This document shows positions 1-5,748 of a stretch of 6,259 nucleotides of DNA, piece after piece (within the stretch, counting starts at the first letter, position 1; every line of letters starts with the position of its first letter). The stretch is from Anaerolinea sp. (GTDB taxonomy: Bacteria > Chloroflexota > Anaerolineae > Anaerolineales > Anaerolineaceae): positions 1 through 6,259 of the forward strand of contig PNNU01000209.1 of assembly GCA_013824385.1 (NCBI GenBank), given 5' to 3'. Under the pieces are notes generated by a model. That model saw only the letters and a list, made by a program, of their open reading frames with translations. It was not told the DNA's origin and did no database searches. The translations under genes were made by a program, and so were the position numbers.

Positions 1-2
1 TT

Positions 3-1310
3 ATTACCAGAAGCAAGACCGCCCAGGTCGAAGAAGAATTTGTTCTTGCCCCTGTATTTTCTGATTCTCTTGGTCAACTGAACCAATACCAACAGCAAGC
101 CTGGCAGGTTTTCAAAACTCTCCCATATCCTTCTGACAGTCAAGACGCGTGGAAGCGCACCAGCATCCGCGCACTGAAACTGGGGAAGCTCCAACTTGCA
201 GATTCCAGCGGAAATTCGCAAATCCCGGCTGAATTGACCAAACCGCTGACTGACGATCTACATGGTGGACAGATCCTCTTCAACGGATCGCAGGTGACCA
301 TCGAACTGGACGAGAAATTGGTTAAACAGGGCGTAATCTTCACTGATCTGCGGCATGCCCAAACGGAACATCCTGAAATCCTATCAAAGGTGCTTCAAGC
401 ATCAAAAACTTATTCAGAAGATAAATTCGCCGCCCTGGCTGCCGCGTTTGGCAGTAATGGTGTACTGCTTTACATCCCAAAAAATGTGACGGTCGAGAAA
501 CCTCTACACAGTTTGATATGGACTGCTGGTGAAAGCAACTTGCATGCATTTCAAGTCTTCGTCTATCTCGAAGAAAATTCTTCAGCCACTTACGTTCACG
601 AAAGTGCATCTGCTGAAAATAGACAGGGTCAAAACCTGCATGCTGCCTTGATGGATGTAAAAGTTGGTCCAAACTCGAAATTGAATTTTGTTGAACTGCA
701 GTCCTTGGGTTCACAAGACTGGAACTTCACCCACGAAAAAGTCAGTGTGGATCGCGACGCTGAAGTCGACTGGATCTTTGGAGCCCTTGGCAGCCATCTC
801 ACCAAGAATTTCTCAGACCTGAATCTGGTTGGCCAGGGAAGTACCGGAAAAATGTCTGGTTTCTTCTTTACCAATGGCAGTCAACATCTCGATCACGATA
901 CCCAGCAGAATCACCTGGCGCCAAATACCACCAGCGATCTGCTTTTCAAAGGCGCGTTGCTGGGAGAGAGCCGTTCAGTTTGGCAGGGTATGATCTATGT
1001 AGCTGAAAACGCCTCCAAGACGGACGGTTATCAGGCGAACCGCAACCTGGTGTTGAGTGAAAAAGCCAGGGCGGATTCCATTCCAGGTTTGGAAATATTG
1101 ACCGATGATGTACGCTGTACTCATGGCGCCACCGTGGGCAAACTGGATATAGACCAGGTGTTTTACCTCGAGAGCCGCGGTATTCCCCGCAAGGAAGCCG
1201 AGAAACTGATTGTTGAAGGATTCTTTGATCCGATCATGCAGCGCATCCCGTTTGAGGGAGTGCGAAAGCGTTTTCAAAATGCAATTGAACAAAAAATGAA
1301 CGAATACTAA
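3..1310 (+). CDS. sufD: SufD, Fe-S cluster assembly scaffold subunit (5' partial)
   Basis: SufD is a subunit of the cytoplasmic SufBCD complex, which assembles Fe-S clusters and passes them to apoproteins. The frame is open from the window edge, with 435 residues visible and no credible start codon before the conserved N-terminal region, so the start lies just outside the window. E. coli SufD is 423 residues, so little is missing. The N-terminal helical part (visible residues about 30-65) has the family pattern AWxxFxxLPxP followed by WKRTSIRAL. The middle is the beta-helix core. The C-terminal block DDVRCTHGATVGKLD carries Cys372 and His374 (visible numbering). These match the E. coli SufD Cys358/His360 region, where His360 is implicated in cluster building at the SufB-SufD interface. 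FYLESRGIPRKEAEKLIVEGF follows, as in SufD and SufB. Length and sequence favour SufD over SufB, though the two are paralogues. sufB and sufC are expected upstream. Confidence 0.93.
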   Translation: MTRSKTAQVEEEFVLAPVFSDSLGQLNQYQQQAWQVFKTLPYPSDSQDAWKRTSIRALKLGKLQLADSSGNSQIPAELTKPLTDDLHGGQILFNGSQVTIELDEKLVKQGVIFTDLRHAQTEHPEILSKVLQASKTYSEDKFAALAAAFGSNGVLLYIPKNVTVEKPLHSLIWTAGESNLHAFQVFVYLEENSSATYVHESASAENRQGQNLHAALMDVKVGPNSKLNFVELQSLGSQDWNFTHEKVSVDRDAEVDWIFGALGSHLTKNFSDLNLVGQGSTGKMSGFFFTNGSQHLDHDTQQNHLAPNTTSDLLFKGALLGESRSVWQGMIYVAENASKTDGYQANRNLVLSEKARADSIPGLEILTDDVRCTHGATVGKLDIDQVFYLESRGIPRKEAEKLIVEGFFDPIMQRIPFEGVRKRFQNAIEQKMNEY

Positions 1311-1381
1311 TTAATCGGTGAATTTTTGTGTATTATAGATGAACCGGTTAAATTCCAAACGATGAATGTGGAGAAAACAAT
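1311..1381 (+). promoter_or_regulatory. Intergenic gap with weak promoter-like and palindromic elements
   Basis: This 71-nt gap is the only real break inside the suf gene cluster. It is AT-rich and contains TTAATC (1311-1316), then 17 nt, then TATAGA (1334-1339), with the alternative hexamer TATTAT at 1331-1336. It also contains the 8-nt palindrome AACCGGTT (1342-1349) and the ribosome binding site GGAG (1370-1373), 8 nt before the next start codon. The promoter match is poor, 3/6 at -35 and 4/6 at -10. No terminator hairpin follows sufD, so read-through from sufD is likely with or without an internal promoter. Confidence 0.25.
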
Positions 1382-1675
1382 ATGACGCCTATACCTTTCA
1401 TGAACCCCCCGGACCATGAGTTTGTTTATGAAGTTGGAGATACAGTCGAAGTTTTTTGCGACCATGAGAAAAGTTCCGAGCGTGTAAGAGGCTGGTTAAA
1501 GGGGATCGTGGTTCAAGTGGATCCCAAGATGGTGGCTGTCCAATTTCGCTCCAATGTGTATCTAACTGACGGCTGGATGGTTCCTGATCATATTTTGTGG
1601 TTCCCCCAAATGTCCCCCAACATTCGTGTACCGGTTAAAAAAGCCGGTAAACCCGATTTAGCCAAGGTTGACTAA
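1382..1675 (+). CDS. Small protein of unknown function within the suf operon, possible SH3-like barrel
   Basis: I do not recognise this 97-residue protein as a named family. It is soluble, with no signal peptide or membrane segment, and has a single cysteine (Cys26). Residues about 13-74 alternate short hydrophobic strands with turns: EFVYEVGDTVEVFC, then GWLKGIVVQVDPKMVAVQF, then a DGWMVPDHILWF segment. That rhythm resembles small SH3-like, KOW or Tudor-type barrels. The ends look flexible: a Pro-rich start (residues 3-10) and a Lys/Pro-rich tail (84-97). The ATG at 1382 has GGAG 8 nt upstream; Met7 is a less likely start. It ends 12 nt before sufS, so the two are almost certainly co-transcribed and possibly translationally coupled. 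A role in sulfur transfer or in adapting SufS/SufBCD is suggested only by position. It could also be an unrelated passenger. That it is a gene is well supported; its function is unknown. Confidence 0.8.
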   Translation: MTPIPFMNPPDHEFVYEVGDTVEVFCDHEKSSERVRGWLKGIVVQVDPKMVAVQFRSNVYLTDGWMVPDHILWFPQMSPNIRVPVKKAGKPDLAKVD

Positions 1676-1687
1676 AAGAACTGAAAA

Positions 1688-2917
1688 ATGACAGCATTTA
1701 ACGTTGAAAAAATACGGCAAGATTTTCCAATTCTGGGGATTGAAGTAAACCCTGGAGTTCCATTGGTGTATATGGATTCGACCGCCACTGCGCAAAAACC
1801 AGAAGCGGTAATCGAAGCCATGAATGATTATTATCGAACTTCCAACGGCAATATCCACCGGGGAGTGCATTACCTGGCAGAACGGGCTACTGCAATGTAC
1901 GAAGAATCCCGTGCCAAGGTGGCTGCCTTTATTGATGCTGGTAAGACAAAGGAAGTGATCTTTACCCGAAATACCACTGAATCCATCAATCTGGTGGCTC
2001 AAACCTGGGGCAAAGCATTCCTCAACAAGGGCGACATGATTGTTCTCACCGAGATGGAGCATCATTCCAACCTGGTGCCCTGGCAGATGCTGGCGCAAGA
2101 GAAAGAACTGCGGCTAGAATTCATCACCGTTAATGAAGATGGTGAACTGGACCAGACTGTCTTCGACCAGTTACTGGATCAAAAACCCAAGCTGGTGGCT
2201 TTCGTGCATATGTCCAATGTATTGGGTACCATTAATCCGGCCAAGGCAATGATTGCCAAGGCTAAACGCGCCGGTGCAATCACTGTCGTGGATGCTGCCC
2301 AATCAGTGCCGCATTTTGCTGTATCCGTCAAAGACCTGGATGTCGATTTTATGGCTTTTTCGGCGCACAAGATGGTCGGGCCTACCGGGATCGGCGCCCT
2401 TTATGGTCGTGAAGAGCTGCTCGACAAAATGCCTCCTTACATGGGTGGCGGGGATATGATCCGCAAGGTTTATCTGCGCTCATTTACCCCTAATGAACTG
2501 CCCTGGAAATTTGAAGCAGGTACATTTTCGATTGCAGAAGCCATTGGTTTCGGTGCTGCGGTAGACTATCTGAACACCATCGGTATGGATGCCATCGCCG
2601 AATATGAGCATAAACTGGTGCAATCCGCCATGATCAAGATGAAGACCATTCCCGGGCTGGAGATCATGGGTGAAAAGGCTGCCCATCGTGGCGGTGTGGT
2701 TTCATTCACCCTGCCTGGTATTCATCCGCATGACGTGGCACAAATTCTGGACCAGAATGGCATCGCCATCCGTGCCGGGCACCACTGCGCCATGCCCCTG
2801 CATGACAAGTTTGGCATCTCGGCATCATCGAGAGCCAGTTTCTACCTTTATAATACTGAAGAAGAGATCAACCATCTGGTGGTTTCTTTGCAAAAAGTTG
2901 TTAAGATGTTTTCTTAA
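1688..2917 (+). CDS. sufS: SufS, PLP-dependent cysteine desulfurase (class V aminotransferase fold)
   Basis: SufS removes sulfur from L-cysteine, giving alanine and an enzyme-bound persulfide that is passed on for Fe-S cluster assembly. The 409-residue protein is full length. Visible active-site features are His125 in TEMEHHSNLV (stacks on PLP), Asp202 and Gln205 in VVDAAQSVPH (PLP pyridine contacts), Lys228 in FSAHKMVGPTG (Schiff base), the persulfide Cys367 in RAGHHCAMPL, and Arg382 (substrate carboxylate). His348 in HPHDV lies 19 residues before Cys367. It is equivalent to B. subtilis SufS His342, which takes over the zinc of SufU during sulfur transfer, whereas E. coli SufS has Tyr there. 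This fits the sufU gene next door. The N-terminal motif is DSTATAQKP rather than the usual DxAAT. No strong Shine-Dalgarno sequence precedes the ATG, only an A-rich leader 12 nt after the previous stop, which suggests translational coupling. Confidence 0.97.
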   Translation: MTAFNVEKIRQDFPILGIEVNPGVPLVYMDSTATAQKPEAVIEAMNDYYRTSNGNIHRGVHYLAERATAMYEESRAKVAAFIDAGKTKEVIFTRNTTESINLVAQTWGKAFLNKGDMIVLTEMEHHSNLVPWQMLAQEKELRLEFITVNEDGELDQTVFDQLLDQKPKLVAFVHMSNVLGTINPAKAMIAKAKRAGAITVVDAAQSVPHFAVSVKDLDVDFMAFSAHKMVGPTGIGALYGREELLDKMPPYMGGGDMIRKVYLRSFTPNELPWKFEAGTFSIAEAIGFGAAVDYLNTIGMDAIAEYEHKLVQSAMIKMKTIPGLEIMGEKAAHRGGVVSFTLPGIHPHDVAQILDQNGIAIRAGHHCAMPLHDKFGISASSRASFYLYNTEEEINHLVVSLQKVVKMFS

Positions 2918-2923
2918 AAGGTG
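2916..2923 (+). promoter_or_regulatory. Ribosome binding site deciding the sufU GTG start
   Basis: AAAAGGTG overlaps the sufS stop codon and lies 7 nt before the GTG at 2931. This places the true sufU start there. The reading frame is open further upstream, but that extension lies inside sufS and encodes nothing SufU-like. Confidence 0.75.
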
Positions 2924-2930
2924 TTTTATC

Positions 2931-3338
2931 GTGGATGACCTCTATCGTGAAGTAATCATTGAGCACTACAAAAACCCGGGTTACCGCGGCAGTCTAGACC
3001 CCAACGACATCACTTTTGAGGATGAGAATCCGCTCTGCGGCGACCATATCAAGATTGATTTGCGCGTAGGCGAAGACGGCAAGGTCAGTGAAGCGGCTTT
3101 TGACGGTCATGGATGCGCTATTTCGCAGGCATCGGCTGACTTATTGCTCGAGTCCATCATCGGCAAAGACGTCGAAGAGATTAAACATTTGACCAAAACG
3201 GATGTGATGGACCTTTTGGGCATTGAACTTGGACCTGTACGCTTGAAATGTGCGTTACTTCCGCTTAAAATACTTAAAGCAGGTGTTTACGGCCTGGGCG
3301 AAGCCACAGACGATCTTCTGGAGGAGGGGCAAGCATGA
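2931..3338 (+). CDS. sufU: SufU, sulfur-transfer/scaffold protein (NifU N-terminal/IscU fold)
   Basis: SufU accepts persulfide sulfur from SufS through a zinc-bound site and relays it to the SufBCD complex. The protein has 135 residues starting from GTG and read as Met-Asp-Asp-Leu-Tyr. The start is set by the AAAAGGTG ribosome site and by the typical beginning DLYREVIIEHYKNPGYRG. The four metal ligands are visible: Cys36 and Asp38 in NPLCGDHIKI, Cys62 in GHGCAISQAS, and Cys107 in VRLKCALLPL. Lys106 before the last Cys is SufU-like, where IscU has His. The Cys62 to Cys107 distance is 45 residues, close to E. coli IscU (43) and well below B. subtilis SufU (62). The insertion that normally marks SufU is therefore absent. 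Operon context and Lys106 favour SufU, but an IscU-like scaffold activity cannot be excluded. The gene overlaps the next one by 4 nt (ATGA). Confidence 0.93.
   Translation: MDDLYREVIIEHYKNPGYRGSLDPNDITFEDENPLCGDHIKIDLRVGEDGKVSEAAFDGHGCAISQASADLLLESIIGKDVEEIKHLTKTDVMDLLGIELGPVRLKCALLPLKILKAGVYGLGEATDDLLEEGQA
3322..3327 (+). promoter_or_regulatory. Strong ribosome binding site for the Rieske gene, inside the sufU 3' end
   Basis: AGGAGG lies 7 nt before the ATG at 3335 and within the sufU codons for Leu-Glu-Glu-Gly. Together with the ATGA stop/start overlap, it predicts efficient coupled translation of the ferredoxin. Confidence 0.8.
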
Positions 3339-3664
3339 GCGAAGAAATGATCACTGAGTCAAAATATTTCAAGATCGCCAAAGCGGCCGATATGCCGAAT
3401 GGTGAACGTCTTTTTTTTGAAATTGATGGAAAACCCATCGTCCTATTCTCTTTGAATGGTGAATACCTGGCGATAGAAGATGTGTGCACCCACGACAGCG
3501 GTCCTGTTGGCGAAGGCGAATTGGAAGGTGAACAGATCATTTGTCCGCGTCACGGCGCCCGTTTTGATATCCGAACCGGAAAAGTTCTTACTTTCCCCGC
3601 GGTGACCGATCTCAAAGTCTACAAGGTCCGCGTCAATGAAGAGTATATTGAAGTGAGTTTGTAA
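3335..3664 (+). CDS. Rieske-type [2Fe-2S] ferredoxin, non-haem
   Basis: This is a small soluble electron carrier of the Rieske ferredoxin type, of the kind found in NirD subunits, dioxygenase ferredoxins and SUF-linked Rieske proteins. The 109-residue protein is a single domain with no signal peptide or membrane anchor. The cluster ligands are all present: Cys51 and His53 in CTHDSGPVGEG, and Cys70 and His73 in IICPRHGARFD, with 16 residues between the two pairs. The surrounding beta strands (DGKPIVLFSLNGEYLAIED before, FDIRTGKVLTFPAV after) follow the family pattern. It overlaps sufU by 4 nt and is the last gene before the operon terminator. The position suggests it serves Fe-S assembly, perhaps as electron donor, or is a client matured in place. 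The redox partner cannot be read from this sequence. Confidence 0.95.
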   Translation: MSEEMITESKYFKIAKAADMPNGERLFFEIDGKPIVLFSLNGEYLAIEDVCTHDSGPVGEGELEGEQIICPRHGARFDIRTGKVLTFPAVTDLKVYKVRVNEEYIEVSL

Positions 3665-3677
3665 AGTCAACTCAAGT

Positions 3678-3708
3678 CCCGATTTCTAGGAAGAGAAATC
3701 GGGTTTTT
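3678..3708 (+). terminator. Rho-independent terminator of the suf operon
   Basis: The perfect 10-bp stem CCCGATTTCT / AGAAATCGGG (3678-3687 with 3694-3703) has a 6-nt loop AGGAAG and is followed directly by TTTTT. It starts 13 nt after the Rieske stop codon. There is no matching A-run on its left side, so it works only for rightward transcription. Confidence 0.93.
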
Positions 3709-3735
3709 GTAATAAGTAAAAGAAAATTTTAAAGG

Positions 3736-3770
3736 CAACCTTGCCAAGGTTTTAAACCTTGGCAAGGTTG
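3736..3770. repeat. Near-perfect 35-nt palindrome made of two ACCTTGsCAAGGT units
   Basis: CAACCTTGCCAAGGTTT (3736-3752) is followed by a single T and then by its exact reverse complement (3754-3770). Each arm is also nearly self-complementary (ACCTT...AAGGT), so the element could form one long hairpin or two small ones. It lies between convergent genes. Read on the minus strand, the hairpin is followed by CCTTTAAAATTTT, so it may terminate the propeller-protein gene, whose stop is about 40 nt away. The form is that of a dispersed palindromic (REP- or MITE-like) repeat, but only one copy is present here, so that class is inferred. Confidence 0.7.
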
Positions 3771-3812
3771 ATCTTTACCCTACTCGGAATAAAATTCTCA
3801 ATGACTGATTAA

Positions 3813-4985
3813 TTAATTCAAAATAGGGGCAAAAACTATCTTTTCAGAAAAATTATCAGCGAGCAATACTTTATTATCTTGGGTCCATGCAAATATATCA
3901 AAATTATCCCCGGATTTTACTAAAATTTTTGATTCACCTGTCTGTATATTAATTGAATACATTCCTATATTTCCTCCATCAACGGCTGTTTGAAGGGCTA
4001 ATTGGCTGCTATCTGGGGACCAAACAAAATGAATTGTAGAAAGGAAGAATGGATCTATTAAAATATTAACAAGTGTTTTCTTATTAACATCAAAAACCTG
4101 TAAGTTATTCTCTATAAGTGCTATCTTTTTTCCATCTGGTGACCATGTTGGTCGATCACCGATTTCTCCAGAAGTGAGCAGGTTCTTTTTGCCAGTTGCA
4201 AAATCCAAATTCCACAATTCACGGGATTCAGTTTTGTAAGTTAGGAAAGCAATATGCTTACCATCTGGTGACCAACCAGGTCCCCAAAAAAATATATCAG
4301 CTTCTCTACTAATTTGATCTAATTGAGGCTCACCCTCTGGAAAAACTTCAATATATTTCAGCAAGGGAGTAATTGTGCCATCCATTGTTAGATAATATAG
4401 AATATTTCCGTCCATTTGAATTGCAACGGCAATTCCTTGACTATCTGGCGACCAGCTAAAAAAGCGCATATATGTTTTGTAAGTAAATTTTTGGGGATTT
4501 TCCCAATCACCCGTTCTAAAAATCCAAATCTTCTCATTAGTTACCACAGCCAGGTATTCAGCATCAGGTGAAAACTGAAAATAAGGATATATTGAATTGC
4601 TTGTATTATCAAAAATTAATTTTCTCCACTCTGAATTCTGAATATCTTGTAAATCTTTTACTAAAACATTATAAGAATCAGATTGTTGACTGAAAACACT
4701 GACAGCCATCCAATGAGTATCTTCAGATATTGTCGGAGAAATAACATCTTCGATATTAAAAGTGATGCTTCCGTCTGAAGAGATTACTACCTGATTCGAT
4801 GGGGTTGGCGTAACACTTGGTGAAGAAGTAGGAGTAATTGTCGGTGTGGCAGAGACTGGTAAAGGCGTCGCGGTTCTTTTGACTGTCGGTGTAATTGTGG
4901 ACTGACAAGAGCAACAAAATATTATAATTGTTGTCAGAACAAAAGACATGTAAAGCAATTTTAAAACAGTATGTGTTTTGATCAT
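3813..4985 (-). CDS. Exported, probably lipid-anchored TolB/PD40-type beta-propeller protein
   Basis: The 390-residue protein starts with a signal sequence: basic residues (Lys3, Lys9), a hydrophobic stretch (about 10-24) and a cysteine cluster CCSC at 24-27. Cys27 could be lipidated, though residue -3 is Cys instead of the usual Leu/Val/Ile. A Thr/Pro/Ser-rich stalk follows (about 30-63). From about residue 66 on there are repeated propeller blades with the PD40 signature: FSPD at 138-141, then WSPD at 178, 238, 281 and 322, and a degenerate WTQD at 367. Each is followed by a hydrophobic strand such as GKHIAFLTY. An earlier blade without the signature (about 84-98) would make six or seven. 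PD40 propellers usually mediate protein or ligand binding, and no catalytic residues are apparent. The ATG has GGGAGG 6 nt upstream on the minus strand. The gene is AT-rich compared with the suf genes. The precise role is unknown. Confidence 0.85.
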   Translation of the reverse strand: MIKTHTVLKLLYMSFVLTTIIIFCCSCQSTITPTVKRTATPLPVSATPTITPTSSPSVTPTPSNQVVISSDGSITFNIEDVISPTISEDTHWMAVSVFSQQSDSYNVLVKDLQDIQNSEWRKLIFDNTSNSIYPYFQFSPDAEYLAVVTNEKIWIFRTGDWENPQKFTYKTYMRFFSWSPDSQGIAVAIQMDGNILYYLTMDGTITPLLKYIEVFPEGEPQLDQISREADIFFWGPGWSPDGKHIAFLTYKTESRELWNLDFATGKKNLLTSGEIGDRPTWSPDGKKIALIENNLQVFDVNKKTLVNILIDPFFLSTIHFVWSPDSSQLALQTAVDGGNIGMYSINIQTGESKILVKSGDNFDIFAWTQDNKVLLADNFSEKIVFAPILN

Positions 4986-4991
4986 TAATTT

Positions 4992-4997
4992 CCTCCC
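4992..4997 (-). promoter_or_regulatory. Ribosome binding site of the propeller-protein gene
   Basis: On the minus strand GGGAGG stands 6 nt before the ATG at 4985. It is a strong Shine-Dalgarno match and supports this start over the internal Met13. Confidence 0.75.
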
Positions 4998-5025
4998 AAG
5001 ATAATAATGAATTGTGTTCTTATAA

Positions 5026-5031
5026 ATTATA
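5026..5031 (-). promoter_or_regulatory. Candidate -10 element for the propeller-protein gene
   Basis: TATAAT, a perfect -10 match on the minus strand, lies about 40 nt upstream of the start codon. No good -35 hexamer sits at 16-18 nt, and TTGAAA (5063-5068) is too far away. The surrounding sequence is AT-rich, so a chance match is possible. The 141-nt gap between this gene and the DUF1697 gene (4986-5126) holds no other clear signal and no strong terminator. Confidence 0.35.
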
Positions 5032-5126
5032 GAATAATTTCCAAATTAGGTTCTTGAAAAAATTTCAATAAATAATACCAAACTAACAAGATTATTCGTA
5101 AAATTGAGAATCAAATAAGTCTAACT

Positions 5127-5678
5127 TTACTCTTCTTTGTTTATTATTTCCATCATTTTAATGACCGTATTCCAACTGCGGATGGTCATGAATTTATAAA
5201 CAGGTGTTCCAATGATCTTGCTGAGGCGGCTCTTTGTTCGTTGAGAGCTGAGGCGTTGTGAATAGATCACACCAACACCCGCCCAAATTTTATCAATTCC
5301 CTCTTTGGGATTAAATACCGGTATGGCTTGTTCTATATCAATATCCATCAGAAAGATAGAATCACTGTGATATATCTCAGGCTGTTCACCAAAACCAGCA
5401 GGCTTGTTTTTAACAATGGCTTCAAATTGGTCTCGAGACAAGACCAATACTTTGATAAGTTCATCATCAAGTTTGAATTTTTCAGGTAATGTTTTTTCAA
5501 TAAGGGTTTTAATTTCTTCGGCTTTTTTGTCTGATTCAAAAATCACATTGCCGCTGGCGATATAAGTTGAGACATTGAAAAAACCCAAATCTTCAAGGCA
5601 TTTTTTTAAGTCGGACATCACTACCTTGTTTTTTCCCCCAACGTTGATGCCGCGTAAAAATGTAATATAAATATTCAT
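5127..5678 (-). CDS. DUF1697 family protein
   Basis: The 183-residue protein matches the DUF1697 family by its characteristic blocks: YITFLRGINVGGKNKVVMSD near the N-terminus (LRGINVGG at 8-15), STYIASGNVIFES (about 37-49), and the C-terminal block TKSRLSKIIGTPVYKFMTIR followed by SWNTV (about 148-172). The family is widespread, soluble and of unknown biochemical function. The frame extends two codons upstream (TTG at 5684, GTG at 5681). I prefer the ATG at 5678 because it matches the usual family start just before the first strand. AAAAAGG on the minus strand is 10 nt from this ATG and 7 nt from the GTG, so GTG is a real alternative. The gene is AT-rich, like the propeller gene and unlike the deacetylase gene upstream. 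It lies 70 nt after that gene with no clear terminator between, so shared transcription is possible. Confidence 0.88.
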   Translation of the reverse strand: MNIYITFLRGINVGGKNKVVMSDLKKCLEDLGFFNVSTYIASGNVIFESDKKAEEIKTLIEKTLPEKFKLDDELIKVLVLSRDQFEAIVKNKPAGFGEQPEIYHSDSIFLMDIDIEQAIPVFNPKEGIDKIWAGVGVIYSQRLSSQRTKSRLSKIIGTPVYKFMTIRSWNTVIKMMEIINKEE

Positions 5679-5748
5679 CACCAATTAACCTTTTTAAATA
5701 AAACCTCAGCGATTATTTTGAACCGCGGAAGTCTGGATTTAATAATTA

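Noticed and set aside
234..1310. TTG at 234 as the start of a short SufD
   Set aside because: The frame is open to the window edge and the upstream residues include the conserved SufD N-terminal pattern (AWQVFKTLPYP, WKRTSIRAL).
1631..1649. CCGG...CCGG hairpin-like sequence near the end of the 97-residue ORF
   Set aside because: It is imperfect, lies within codons and has no following T-run, so it is probably chance. It does not look like a terminator before sufS.
1658..2098. 146-codon open frame on the minus strand opposite sufS
   Set aside because: It lies wholly within a clearly coding gene on the other strand, and the protein has no recognisable domain. It is a shadow of the codon pattern of sufS. 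The antisense frames opposite sufD, sufU and the Rieske gene are rejected for the same reason.
2670..2930. Upstream in-frame extension of sufU giving a 222-residue protein
   Set aside because: It overlaps sufS in another frame, has no SufU-like sequence, and the GTG at 2931 has a good ribosome site and the conserved family start.
3771..3812. Possible extra small gene between the palindrome and the propeller gene
   Set aside because: The stretch is too short, has no ribosome site or plausible start, and looks like ordinary intergenic DNA.
5685..5748. Promoter or terminator between the deacetylase and DUF1697 genes
   Set aside because: There is only a short CCGCGG palindrome and AT-rich hexamers with poor spacing, not enough to call either signal.
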